Origin: UMGS692 sp963653425
GTDB lineage: Bacteria > Bacillota > Clostridia > Christensenellales > CAG-314
Reading direction: 5' to 3'
Length of the DNA stretch: 29,680 bases
Assembly (NCBI GenBank): GCA_963653425.1
Contig: CAVJWC010000013.1
Location: 1 to 29,680 of the forward strand
The translations under genes and the position numbers were made by a program. This document shows, in pieces, positions 7,410 to 15,876 of this stretch. The notes beneath the pieces are model-generated. The model was given only the letters and a program-made list of their open reading frames with translations. It was not told the origin of the DNA and ran no database searches. The stretch's first letter is position 1. The number at the start of each line of letters is the position of its first letter.

Positions 7410-10142
7410 TTACTTTTTGTTGTTCTGCGTTTGTTTCTGTTTGCGTTCTTCTCTGCGGAGTTTTCTCTGCTCGTCCATATACTTTTCGTACTCGGCTTTT
7501 CCGCAACAGTCTCTGTAACGTTTTCCGCTTCCGCAGGTGCAACGCGCGTTAAAGTCCTTCTTTCCGTCCTGAGGCTGTTCGGGAATATCTTTCTCTTCCG
7601 CGGGAGCGTTGAGATTCTTTTGTATGGTGGTAAAGAGCAGGAACCTTATGGTATTGAACTTAATATCCTGCTGAAGCTCTTCGAAAAGGTCGTATCCGCG
7701 GATTTTGTATTCGACAACGGGATCTCTCTGCGCGTAAGCCTGTAAACGCACGGAATCTTTGAGTTCGTCCATTCTGTCTATGTGGTACATCCACAGCTGA
7801 GTTATGTTCCTTAAAAGGAAATGCCTTTCGATTTCTTCGGGATTTACGCCGATACTGCGCGTTTCTTCGCATCTTTCGTTGTAGAAGTCCCTGATAGTCT
7901 GGCTCCATTCTTTTTTAAGGTCGCTCATAGAACGGCGTTTGTCTTCTTCCGTAAAGAAGTTGCTTGCGCCCGGGAAGTAATAAACCGCGCGTTTATTGAG
8001 TTCGGTTATATCTGCCTGAGCGAGTTTTTCCGTGCCTTCCATAACCTTATCGAAGGTGAAGTCGCAGTAAAACTCCAGCATATCCATAATGTCCGCGTGG
8101 ACGTTTTCCCCGTTTATAACCTTTCTGCGTTCGTCGTAAATAACGTTTCTCTGAAGGTTGAAAACGTCGTCATACTGAAGGACGTGTTTTCTTGCCGCAA
8201 AGTTGTTGGCTTCCACGGCTTTCTGGGCGTTCTCTATGGCTTTGCTGATAAGTCCCATGGATACGGGAGTATCGTCGTCGTCCGTCAGAGAACCGTAAAG
8301 CTTTTTCGCCATTTCTATCTTGTCTTCGCCGAAAAGTCTTATAAGGTCGTCGTCGAGAGAGATGTAGAAGATACTGCTTCCCGGATCGCCCTGACGGCCT
8401 GCTCTTCCTCTGAGCTGATCGTCTATTCTTCGGCTTTCGTGGCGTTCCGTACCGATTATATGAAGTCCGCCCGCGTCAATTACCTTCTGCTTTTCGCCTT
8501 TGATTTCCTCTTCGTGCTTTTTAAGAAGTTCTCTGTAAAGCGTCTGAAGTTCTTTGGTTTCGCCGTCGCCTTCCACGTAACTCGAAGCCGTTTCCACCTG
8601 TTCCACGGTGTAATCCATTTTCAGCATTTCTTCCTTCGCGAGGAATTCGGGGTTACCGCCGAGAAGAATATCCGTTCCTCTGCCCGCCATGTTGGTGGCA
8701 ATGGTAACGCTTCCCACTCTGCCTGCCTGAGCGACGATTTCCGCTTCTTTTTCGTGGTATTTTGCGTTAAGAACGTTATGGGGAATGCCTTCTTTTTTCA
8801 GTTTTTCCGAAAGTTCTTCGCTTCGGGCAACCGACACCGTACCTACGAGTACGGGTCTGCCTTTTTCGTGGCATTCTTTTATATCGGCTATTATGGCGCG
8901 TATTTTGGCGTCGTGCGTTTTATAAACCACGTCGCGTTTGTCTTCTCTTATGCAGGGTTTATTGGTGGGTATAACCACTACGTCGAGGTTGTAGATGGAA
9001 TTGAATTCGCCTTCTTCGGTTTTAGCCGTACCCGTCATACCCGAAAGCTTTCTGTAAAGCCTGAAAAGGTTCTGGTAAGATATGGTCGCGAGCGTCTGGT
9101 TTTCTTCGCGTATGCGGACGTTTTCCTTGGCTTCGATAGCCTGATGAAGACCGTTAGAGTATCTTCTTCCGTCCATTTTACGTCCGGTAAATTCGTCTAC
9201 GATAACGATTTCGCCGTTTTCGACTATGTAATCGGTATCGCGCTGTTTAAGCGTATGAGCGTAAAGAGACTGGTTTATATAGTGGTTTATTGCGGTGTTT
9301 GCGATGTCGCCGAGGTTTTCCACTTCGTAGAACTTTTCGGCTTTCGCAACGCCCGAGTCGGTAAGTCTTACCGTCCTGTTCTTTTCGTCCGTTTCGTAGT
9401 CTTCGGGTTTAAGCGAACGCACGAACCTGTTGGAACGTTTGAATTCTTCCGAGGAAGATTCGCCCGGTCCTGAAATAATGAGAGGCGTTCTCGCTTCGTC
9501 GATAAGAATACTGTCCACTTCGTCGAGAATGGCGAAATCCAGACCGCGTTGCATAAGGCTGTTTTTGCTCATAGCCATATTGTCGCGAAGATAATCGAAG
9601 CCGAATTCCGAGTTGGTTCCGTAGGTTATATCGCAGTTATAAGCCGCCTGTTTTGCGCGGATATTCTGTTTTGGAAGAATAACGCCCACGGTAAGTCCCA
9701 TAAAGCGATGGATTTTACCCATCCATTCGCAGTGGAATTTAGCCAGATAGTCGTTTACGGTAACGATATGAACGCCTTTGCCCGCAAGAGCGTTGAGGTA
9801 AGCGGGGAGGGTGGACACCAGCGTTTTGCCTTCGCCCGTAGCCATCTGACATATTCTGCCCTGATGAAGAGCTATTCCGCCCAATACCTGAACGTAATAG
9901 GGTTTCTGTTTTATTACCCTGAAAGCCGCTTCTCTTATAGCCGCGAAAGCGTCGGGTAAAATATCGTCGAGCGTTTCTCCTTTGTCGAGACGGGCTTTAA
10001 GAGCGGGAGTAACCGCCTGAAGGTCTTTGTCGGAAAGAGTTGCGTACTTTTCTTCGAGAGCCATTACTTTGTCTGCGGTTTTACGCAGTTTTCTGAGTTC
10101 GCGTTCGTTTTCAGAGGGGAAGAGTGTAGCGAATATTCCCAT
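7410..10142 (-). CDS. secA: Preprotein translocase ATPase SecA
   Basis: SecA is the motor that pushes unfolded preproteins through the SecYEG channel. It is 910 residues, the usual length. Walker A is at 103-107 (ATGEGKT); the DEAD-type motif follows near residue 210 (LDEVDSILIDEARTP). The helicase-like arginine region reads RIDDQLRGRAGRQGDPG. The extreme C-terminus has a SEC-C zinc motif of the form CTCGSGKRYRDCCG, then a basic lysine/glutamine tail. AGGAGG lies seven bases before the ATG. The gene is 113 bases after recD2 and 44 before prfB, all on the minus strand. It would export the secreted proteins seen elsewhere in the window. Confidence 0.97.
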   Translation of the reverse strand: MGIFATLFPSENERELRKLRKTADKVMALEEKYATLSDKDLQAVTPALKARLDKGETLDDILPDAFAAIREAAFRVIKQKPYYVQVLGGIALHQGRICQMATGEGKTLVSTLPAYLNALAGKGVHIVTVNDYLAKFHCEWMGKIHRFMGLTVGVILPKQNIRAKQAAYNCDITYGTNSEFGFDYLRDNMAMSKNSLMQRGLDFAILDEVDSILIDEARTPLIISGPGESSSEEFKRSNRFVRSLKPEDYETDEKNRTVRLTDSGVAKAEKFYEVENLGDIANTAINHYINQSLYAHTLKQRDTDYIVENGEIVIVDEFTGRKMDGRRYSNGLHQAIEAKENVRIREENQTLATISYQNLFRLYRKLSGMTGTAKTEEGEFNSIYNLDVVVIPTNKPCIREDKRDVVYKTHDAKIRAIIADIKECHEKGRPVLVGTVSVARSEELSEKLKKEGIPHNVLNAKYHEKEAEIVAQAGRVGSVTIATNMAGRGTDILLGGNPEFLAKEEMLKMDYTVEQVETASSYVEGDGETKELQTLYRELLKKHEEEIKGEKQKVIDAGGLHIIGTERHESRRIDDQLRGRAGRQGDPGSSIFYISLDDDLIRLFGEDKIEMAKKLYGSLTDDDDTPVSMGLISKAIENAQKAVEANNFAARKHVLQYDDVFNLQRNVIYDERRKVINGENVHADIMDMLEFYCDFTFDKVMEGTEKLAQADITELNKRAVYYFPGASNFFTEEDKRRSMSDLKKEWSQTIRDFYNERCEETRSIGVNPEEIERHFLLRNITQLWMYHIDRMDELKDSVRLQAYAQRDPVVEYKIRGYDLFEELQQDIKFNTIRFLLFTTIQKNLNAPAEEKDIPEQPQDGKKDFNARCTCGSGKRYRDCCGKAEYEKYMDEQRKLRREERKQKQTQNNKK

Positions 10143-10255
10143 TGTTTGCCTCCTGAAATTATTGTGTCCGAATGTTGAAGTTCTTCGTTCCGCGCGCCGT
10201 GGTTTCTTTATTTATTAAGGACGGTTTGCGGTGAAAAGAACGGTTGCCGTTGCGT

Positions 10256-12493
10256 TTATTCGTTTTGTCCGAAAAGCTCTTCGTACTTCTTTTCTTCTTC
10301 GGGAAGAAATACGCTTAAAAGAGTGTTTCTCATAACGATGTAGTTGTTTTTGACCATTCCGTAAAGATGCCGTCTGTTGCCCACGAGAACGGCGGATTTT
10401 TTGGCTCGGGTGACGGCTGTATACAGAAGGTTTTTGTTTATGATGGAAGGCGGACCGCTTGTTATCACTATAACGGCGACGTCGAATTCACTGCCCTGAC
10501 TCTTATGTACGGTTATGCAGTAAGCAAGAGTAAGATTCTGAAGGGAACTCTTTGCGTATTCGGTTATTCTGCCGTCTTCGAAAGTAACCGCAAGAGTCGC
10601 GTTTTCTATTTCGGTAATAAAGCCTATGTCGCCGTTATAAACGCCTTCGCCCGACTCTATCGTTCCGTTTTCGGCAACTCTTACCCATTCCGCCTGATAG
10701 TCGTTAGCAGTCTGCATAACTTTGTCCCCCAGCCTGAAAAGCGTGCTTCCGTATTTGATTTCGCCTTTTTCGGGGGAGGGCGGATTAAGAGTCTTCTGAA
10801 GAAGAGCGTTGATGTTTTCTACTCCAGCTGCGCCCGCTTTCATAGGCGCGAGTACCTGAATGTCCGTAGGTTTCTTTCCGTGGAACTTCGGGAGCCTTTC
10901 CGACGCGAGTTCGACGACGGTGCGTGCGGTTTCTTCGGGCGTTTCTCTGTTAAGAAAGAAGAAATCCGTGCTTTTGTTGTTTATTACGGGCATTTCGCAG
11001 GCGTTTATGAGGTGAGCGTTGGAGATGATGAGGCTTCCGTCTTCCTGACGGTAAATGTGTTTAAGGAAGGAAACCTTTATAAGTCCCGAAGCTATTATAT
11101 CGGCAAGAACGCTTCCCGCGCCTACCGACGGCAGTTGGTCTTTGTCGCCCACGAGAATAAGCGACGAACCGTCTTTAATCGCTTTCAAAAGGGCGTTAAA
11201 AACGAATATATCCGTCATGGAAGTTTCGTCCACGATAAACACTTTGCCGTCCAACGGGCAATTCTCGTTCCGTCCGAAAAACGGACCCGTTTTATACTGA
11301 AATTCCAGCGCGCGATGAATGGTTTTCGCGTCTTCGCCCGTAGCCTGTTGCATACGTTTGGCGGCTCTTCCCGTAGGAGTAAGACAAACGGGATCGATTC
11401 CTCTTGCGTGAAAAACGTAGCAGATACATTTGATTATGGTGGTTTTGCCCGTTCCCGGCCCGCCCGTAATTACGCTGACTCCGTTTTCCACGGCGTTTTT
11501 TACGGCTTGCCTTTGAAGAGGGTGAAGCGTGATTCCGTTTATTCTTTCGTAATTGTCTATAAGGTCGTCGTCGGCAAGAGGTTCGGGCGCGGAATGTTTA
11601 AGCCGTACGAGCTTTGAGGCAATGCTTTTTTCCGTGCTGTAACAGCTGTAAAGCGCGACGCATTTTTCTTCTCCGAGAATAAACTTTCTGACCGTCAGTT
11701 CGAGTTCGAGTATGCTCATAACTCTTTCGTAAGCTTCTCTGTTTTCGTTTCCGTCAATCGAAAGCAGAGTAAACACTCTTTCCGAAAGGTCGCTTTCAGA
11801 CATAAAGGTGTTGCCGTTCTTTTCGGAATTCTCTTTGAGAACGTAAATTACGCCCGCTCTTATACGGAATTCTCCCGTAGGCGAATAACCCATATTCGTT
11901 GCGATTTTGTCGGCTGTAACGAAACCTACGCCTTCTATGTCGTCGATCAGAATATAGGGGTTTTCTTTAAGTCTTTCCGACGTCTTTTCCTTATATATGT
12001 TATAGATTTTAACCGCAAGATTCAACGTTATATTGAAGCTTTGAAGGAACATAATCTGTTCCTTGGCTTCTTTTATCGAAGCGTAACTCTGACTGATTTC
12101 GAGAGCCTTTTTGCGCGAAATACCCCTTACCGCCACGAGAAACTCGGGATTGCGTTCGATAACGTCGAGAGCGTCGCTTCCGAAAACCTTTACGATTTCC
12201 TTAGCGGTAGCCGGACCTATTCCCTTTATGACTCCGCTTGAAAGGTACCTTTCTATTCCCGCGGGGCTTTCGGGCTGAACCACTTCGCATTCCGTAACCT
12301 TGAACTGTTCGCCGAATTTACTGTGGCGCGTGAATTCTCCCGTAAGCACGAGGCATTCCCCTTCGTTTACCGAAGGAAGATTTCCGACGCATGTTACGGG
12401 TTCTTTATTCTTTTCCACGACGAGTTCGAGAACGGTGTATCCGTTGTCTTTGTTGCAGAAAACTATTGAATTTACGGTGCCTTTCAGTTTCAT
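10256..12493 (-). CDS. recD2: RecD2-type ATP-dependent DNA helicase
   Basis: A 5'-3' superfamily 1 helicase of the RecD2/YrrC kind that works without RecBC. Motifs in order: an N-terminal OB-like region (KGTVNSIVFCNKDNGYTVL), helix-hairpin-helix repeats (GIGPATAKEIV, VRGISRKKALEI), Walker A GGPGTGKTT, Walker B FIVDETSMTD, GDKDQLPSVGAGSVL, VHKSQGSEFD and YTAVTRAKKSAVLVG. The frame is open from TTG 12628, but that codon lies inside the -10 box of a strong promoter, upstream of any transcript. I therefore start at ATG 12493, which begins the family-conserved KLKGTV and gives 746 residues. The ribosome site there is weak. It is the first gene of the probable recD2-secA-prfB transcript. Confidence 0.9.
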   Translation of the reverse strand: MKLKGTVNSIVFCNKDNGYTVLELVVEKNKEPVTCVGNLPSVNEGECLVLTGEFTRHSKFGEQFKVTECEVVQPESPAGIERYLSSGVIKGIGPATAKEIVKVFGSDALDVIERNPEFLVAVRGISRKKALEISQSYASIKEAKEQIMFLQSFNITLNLAVKIYNIYKEKTSERLKENPYILIDDIEGVGFVTADKIATNMGYSPTGEFRIRAGVIYVLKENSEKNGNTFMSESDLSERVFTLLSIDGNENREAYERVMSILELELTVRKFILGEEKCVALYSCYSTEKSIASKLVRLKHSAPEPLADDDLIDNYERINGITLHPLQRQAVKNAVENGVSVITGGPGTGKTTIIKCICYVFHARGIDPVCLTPTGRAAKRMQQATGEDAKTIHRALEFQYKTGPFFGRNENCPLDGKVFIVDETSMTDIFVFNALLKAIKDGSSLILVGDKDQLPSVGAGSVLADIIASGLIKVSFLKHIYRQEDGSLIISNAHLINACEMPVINNKSTDFFFLNRETPEETARTVVELASERLPKFHGKKPTDIQVLAPMKAGAAGVENINALLQKTLNPPSPEKGEIKYGSTLFRLGDKVMQTANDYQAEWVRVAENGTIESGEGVYNGDIGFITEIENATLAVTFEDGRITEYAKSSLQNLTLAYCITVHKSQGSEFDVAVIVITSGPPSIINKNLLYTAVTRAKKSAVLVGNRRHLYGMVKNNYIVMRNTLLSVFLPEEEKKYEELFGQNE

Positions 12494-12627
12494 TTCAGCG
12501 AAAATCTCTGTTTCTTTCAGTTTGCGTAACCTTATAAAAGTCACGTTCGGCGCTATGTCGTTATTGCGGGCGCTTTTCGTAACCGAAGGTCGGTTACCCG
12601 CGACAAAGAACGTAGCGTTATCAGACA

Positions 12628-12656
12628 ATTATACATCAGCCCGCGATTCTTGTCAA
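12628..12656 (-). promoter_or_regulatory. Sigma-A-type promoter for recD2-secA-prfB
   Basis: On the minus strand there is a perfect TTGACA (12656-12651), exactly 17 bases, and a perfect TATAAT (12633-12628). Transcription would start near 12621, about 130 bases before the chosen recD2 ATG. This excludes the longer recD2 frame. Confidence 0.88.
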
Positions 12657-12875
12657 GGCATTGACGAAGGAGGCTTTTGCGCCGTGAGAATTACTCCGAG
12701 TATATAAAACGCGGAGTAACGGATAAGAGTAACTTTTTACGCATTACGTCGCCTCTTGCCGAATATAATTAAAGCAGTATTATTAAAAGCGGGTAAAAGC
12801 CGATTCAAAGCAAACGAAAGCCGACTAAGGCGGGCGCTTCGGATTCGTCGTTTGCCTGCGCCCGGAGAATCCAAA

Positions 12876-13451
12876 ATGATAATAAAACCCGAAACCGTCT
12901 ATATCGGCGAAAAGGTAAAAATTCACCCGTCGGCTACCGTAATGCCCTATTGCGTGATTCTCGGCGAAACCCGAATCGGCGCGGATACCGTTATCTGCAG
13001 TTTTTCTCATATAGACCAAAGCACCATAGGCGAAAACTGTACGATAGGTCCTTACGCCCGACTGCGTTGCGGTTGCGTAATAGGCGACGGTTGCCGTATA
13101 GGGAACTTCGTCGAAATCAAAAACAGCAGGCTCGGAAACCGTGTAAAAACCGCCCACCTTGCCTATATAGGCGACGCCACCTTGGGCAACGACTGCAACG
13201 TCGGTTGCGGAGCGATTTTCTGTAATTACGACGGCTCAAAAAAACACGAATCCGTCGTGGGCGACCGCTGTTTTATAGGAAGCAACGTCAACCTCATTGC
13301 CCCCATAAAACTCGGCGACGACTGCTTCGTATCCGCAGGCACTACCCTCTCGGACTCCCTCCCCCAAAACACCTTCGCTAAAAGTACCCGAGAAATCAGG
13401 ACTTCGTTCAACCTTTTTTCTTCGGAAAAGAAAAAAGATAAAGAAACTTAG
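12876..13451 (+). CDS. Stand-alone GlmU-type hexapeptide-repeat acetyltransferase
   Basis: 191 residues forming a left-handed beta-helix: hexapeptide repeats throughout (IGEKVKIHPSA, IGENCTIGPYA, IGDGCRIGNF). The middle and C-terminal parts match the acetyltransferase half of GlmU closely: VEIKNSRLGN, then HLAYIGDATLG with the catalytic-type His, CNYDGSKKH, FIGSNVNLIAP and SAGTT. The N-terminal uridylyltransferase half of GlmU is absent. GlmU acetylates glucosamine-1-phosphate with acetyl-CoA; the true substrate here is an inference. The ATG at 12876 has GGAGA about nine bases upstream; the longer frame from TTG 12756 has none. The last residues (SSEKKKDKET) are encoded by a hairpin repeat element, so the natural C-terminus was probably altered by its insertion. 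Convergent with dnaA. Confidence 0.78.
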   Translation: MIIKPETVYIGEKVKIHPSATVMPYCVILGETRIGADTVICSFSHIDQSTIGENCTIGPYARLRCGCVIGDGCRIGNFVEIKNSRLGNRVKTAHLAYIGDATLGNDCNVGCGAIFCNYDGSKKHESVVGDRCFIGSNVNLIAPIKLGDDCFVSAGTTLSDSLPQNTFAKSTREIRTSFNLFSSEKKKDKET

Positions 13452-13520
13452 CCTTTTCCTTATTGTTCTTTCTTGAAAGAACTTACTTTCTTTGGAAAAG
13501 AAAGTAAGCAAAGAAACTTT
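13413..13520 (+). repeat. Two direct copies of a hairpin repeat element
   Basis: Copy A (13413-13450): CTTTTTTCTT pairs perfectly with AAGAAAAAAG around CGGAA, then ATAAAGAAACTT. Copy B (13483-13520): CTTACTTTCTT pairs perfectly with AAGAAAGTAAG around TGGAA, then CAAAGAAACTT. A perfect 8-bp hairpin (GTTCTTTC/GAAAGAAC, 13466-13483) lies between them. Copy A overlaps the end of the acetyltransferase gene. A third, inverted copy abuts the dnaA stop. Confidence 0.8.
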
Positions 13521-13803
13521 CACCGAGTTTCGCGTATTTTTTAGAACGATGCGAAAATTACGGAAAGCAGACAAAGAAATTTTCACCGAGCTTCGCACAG
13601 CCGACAGAGCAACGCGAATTTTACGAAAAGTAATTAAAGAAACTTTCACTGTTGGGATAAAGAAAAACCAAACGCTTTCCGTTGACGAAAAAAGTCGATA
13701 ATTAAAAGGTTTTTTTGAAAAATGTAAAAACGAGCGTCCCTTAAACAACAACGTCTTTATGCCCTGAGTAAAGAAAGATAGAACTAAACCCGCGGGCAAA
13801 AAG

Positions 13804-13846
13804 AAAGTCCGTAATTGCAAAATACTTGCGGTTACGGACTTTTTGA
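13804..13846. terminator. Bidirectional terminator between convergent genes
   Basis: AAGTCCGTAA (13805-13814) pairs with TTACGGACTT (13832-13841) around 17 bases, with T-runs on the plus side and a T-rich tract on the minus side. It lies between the acetyltransferase gene and dnaA, which point at each other. Confidence 0.65.
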
Positions 13847-14022
13847 GTTTTTATTGAGGTTTGCTCGTTTCCGGATTTGCATTCATTGGAAGTTCTTTGT
13901 TGAGCTTTCCCAACCAGAAAGTTGCGAAGTTCTTTGGTTCTTTCTTTCAAGAAAGAACGTAAAATACTCGGCTACCGAATTGTATAGTCTTGCGAAGCTA
14001 CAATGGGTCCAGCGTCACGCTG

Positions 14023-14056
14023 GTCTTTGCCTATTTTCTTTTCCAAAGAAAGTAAG
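14023..14056 (-). repeat. Inverted copy of the hairpin repeat element
   Basis: On the minus strand this reads CTTACTTTCTTTGGAAAAG, then GCAAAGACC, matching copy B at 13483-13520 but with one degenerate arm. It ends four bases from the dnaA stop codon, so it sits at the 3' end of dnaA just as copy A sits at the 3' end of the convergent gene. Confidence 0.7.
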
Positions 14057-14060
14057 GAAA

Positions 14061-15416
14061 CTATCTGCTTAATATACTGTCTTTGATGTCTTTGACGGCG
14101 GAGGCGGTTTTGGTATCGCCGTTCTGGATAAGCCCTGTGACTTTATCTCTTGCGTGCATAATGGTGGTATGGTCTCTTCCGCCGAAGTACTGACCGATAT
14201 TTATGAGGGGAACGGTGAGCATTTCGGTTATGAGGAAGATACAGATTTGTCGGGGTTCGACGATTTCTTTATTTTTCTTTTTTCCTATGAGGGCGTCTTT
14301 GTCGACTTTATAGTAGGAGCAAACGCTGTCTACGATGCGGTCTATGGTAATGACTTCGCGTTTATCGTCGCGGAAGTCTTTAAGGGCTTCGCTGAGAACG
14401 TCGTCGCTGTCCACGGGTTTGCCCGTGAGGGCGGCGTAGCTTACTACTTTCGTGAGAAGACCTTCCATTTCGCGAACGTTGCTCTGGACTTTTTCCGCGA
14501 TAAGTTCGAGGACTTTGTTGGGAACGTCGAGGTTGTCCTGAATGGCTTTCTTCTGAAGGATGGCGATTCTCGTTTCGAGATCGGGCGGTTGAACGTCGGC
14601 GATAAGACCTCCTTCGAACCTCGTGCGCAACCTTTCTTCGAGGGGTTTGATTTCCTTGGGCGGACGATCGGAAGAAATGACGATTTGTTTCTGCATATTG
14701 TAAAGGTCGTTGAAGGTGTGGAAGAATTCTTCCTGCGTGGAAACGGTCTTTGCGATAAACTGAATATCGTCTATCATAAGCACGTCTACGTTTCTGTATT
14801 TATTGCGGAAACGCTTCATCTCGTCGTTTTTGTTGCTGTCTCTGAGAGCTTCGATGAGGTTGTTGGTGAAATGTTCGCTCGAAACGTAAAGACATTTAAG
14901 GTCGGGGCGGAGGGATTGAAGACGGTTACCTATGGCGTGCATAAGGTGCGTTTTTCCCAGTCCCGCAGGTCCGTAGATAAACAGCGGATTGTAACGTTTC
15001 CCGGGGTTTTCCGAAACGGCTTTGCTTGCGGCGGCTACGAATTCGTTGGATTTGCCTACGACGAAGTTGTCGAAAGTGTACTTCGAAATAAAGACGGAGT
15101 TGCGTTCTTCGTCAAGAAAATCGTCCTGTTCTTCTATGTAGTCGCTGAAAAGGTCTTCTTCCGCAGGCGTAATAACCTGAATGTCGGCTATTTTATCGGC
15201 GTAGTTCCTGTCTATTATATCCTTTATGTTCTGATGGAAACGTTTTTCGGCTATGGATTGGGTAGCCGCGTCTTCAGCCACGAGTATAAGTTTGTTTCCG
15301 ACTTTGCAAAGGGGCTTGAGCGTCTGTATCCACAAGTCGTAGGCAACCGCCGGAATGACCGGGACGAGGTCGCTGAGTATATTATTCCATAATTCGTCGA
15401 TATTCACGTTAGCCAT
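14061..15416 (-). CDS. dnaA: Chromosomal replication initiator protein DnaA
   Basis: DnaA binds oriC boxes as an ATP complex and opens the origin. 451 residues, normal length. Domain I is at the N-terminus (about 1-80). The AAA+ domain has Walker A GPAGLGKT at 149-156 and Walker B VDVLMIDDIQF near 210-217. Domain IV ends with the DNA-binding signature GGRDHTTIMHARDKV near residue 423. GGGAG lies nine bases before the ATG. Unusually, dnaN does not follow: the downstream neighbour is a convergent acetyltransferase gene. Upstream there is no rpmH but a thioesterase gene facing away. The gene therefore seems displaced from the usual origin cluster, or the cluster has broken up in this lineage. 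Confidence 0.97.
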   Translation of the reverse strand: MANVNIDELWNNILSDLVPVIPAVAYDLWIQTLKPLCKVGNKLILVAEDAATQSIAEKRFHQNIKDIIDRNYADKIADIQVITPAEEDLFSDYIEEQDDFLDEERNSVFISKYTFDNFVVGKSNEFVAAASKAVSENPGKRYNPLFIYGPAGLGKTHLMHAIGNRLQSLRPDLKCLYVSSEHFTNNLIEALRDSNKNDEMKRFRNKYRNVDVLMIDDIQFIAKTVSTQEEFFHTFNDLYNMQKQIVISSDRPPKEIKPLEERLRTRFEGGLIADVQPPDLETRIAILQKKAIQDNLDVPNKVLELIAEKVQSNVREMEGLLTKVVSYAALTGKPVDSDDVLSEALKDFRDDKREVITIDRIVDSVCSYYKVDKDALIGKKKNKEIVEPRQICIFLITEMLTVPLINIGQYFGGRDHTTIMHARDKVTGLIQNGDTKTASAVKDIKDSILSR

Positions 15417-15460
15417 AAATCTGCTCCCTATTCTCTCGTATAAAAACCATTGTACTCTTT

Positions 15461-15469
15461 ATTATAACA
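15461..15469 (-). promoter_or_regulatory. Extended -10 promoter of dnaA
   Basis: On the minus strand the sequence TGTTATAAT gives a perfect -10 (15466-15461) with the TGn extension. No good -35 is visible. The leader to the dnaA ATG would be about 40 bases. Confidence 0.6.
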
Positions 15470-15589
15470 TACCTTGGGCTTTTATGGGTAGAATTTTATC
15501 CGTTATTTTTTCATTTTTAACCTTTTCTTTTTCTTTCTCCGCAAGCGACTTCTTTAATGCAGTCGGAAATCGAAGCGTAAATAAAACAA

Positions 15590-15645
15590 AAAATTCAATC
15601 TGCATAAAAAGCTTACTTATTAAGAAAAATGTATAATTATTTAAC
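15590..15645. repeat. 56-base element, copy 1
   Basis: It aligns without gaps in length to 15777-15832. The central GCTTACTTATT and a 21-base 3' part ending in ATGTATAATTATTTAAC are identical in both; the first third is diverged. Same orientation, 187 bases apart. Confidence 0.8.
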
Positions 15646-15776
15646 GTTCGGCTCTTTTTTTGCGTGATTTTTTAAGGGAACGAACGGCTTTATCCCGTCT
15701 TGAACTCCGACGTAAAGTTAAGTATATTCTTTACAGACGGGCAATTCACTACTGCGAACGAAAAATAAAAAATACA

Positions 15777-15832
15777 AAAATTACAATCTGTACGAAAGCT
15801 TACTTATTCGGAAAAATGTATAATTATTTAAC
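15777..15832. repeat. 56-base element, copy 2
   Basis: The second copy of the A/T-rich element. It ends exactly where the TTGACA of the thioesterase promoter begins, so it could act as an upstream A/T-rich promoter element there. Copy 1 is not followed by a -35. Confidence 0.8.
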
Positions 15833-15861
15833 TTGACAGAAAGTTATGCGTGTGCTAAACT
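15833..15861 (+). promoter_or_regulatory. Promoter reading through the 14-base array
   Basis: A perfect TTGACA (15833-15838), 17 bases, then TAAACT (15856-15861). Transcription would start near 15868, about nine bases before the repeat array. The array would thus be transcribed as most of a 290-base leader of the thioesterase gene. Confidence 0.7.
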
Positions 15862-15876
15862 TTCCGACGTAAGAGG

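Larger units (their letters stand above)
13452..14060. other. Repeat-filled gap between convergent genes
   Basis: No supported gene. A 69-codon frame at 13492-13701 is generated by a tandem repeat of about 63 bases (units starting near 13511, 13573 and 13636, each opening AAAGAAACTTTCAC or similar) and has no ribosome site. The rest holds copies of the hairpin element, a perfect 10-bp hairpin at 13937-13958 and a CCAGCG/CGCTGG hairpin at 14009-14023. The terminator is listed separately. Confidence 0.6.

Noticed and set aside
7821..9473. 550-codon plus-strand open frame opposite secA
   Set aside because: It is the reverse of a certain secA gene. It lacks a ribosome site, is rich in Phe, Val and Arg, and exists because secA avoids the codons whose complements are stops. 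The same applies to the long frames opposite dnaA (14154-15392), recD2 (10367-11617), prfB (6360-7286) and the prepilin gene (1588-2592).
12494..12628. N-terminal extension of RecD2 from TTG 12628
   Set aside because: The TTG overlaps the -10 box of a perfect promoter, so it would not be transcribed. The added residues are not part of the family, and ATG 12493 starts at the conserved region.
13492..13701. 69-residue protein
   Set aside because: It lies wholly in a tandem repeat and hairpin element, with no ribosome site and a repetitive basic composition.
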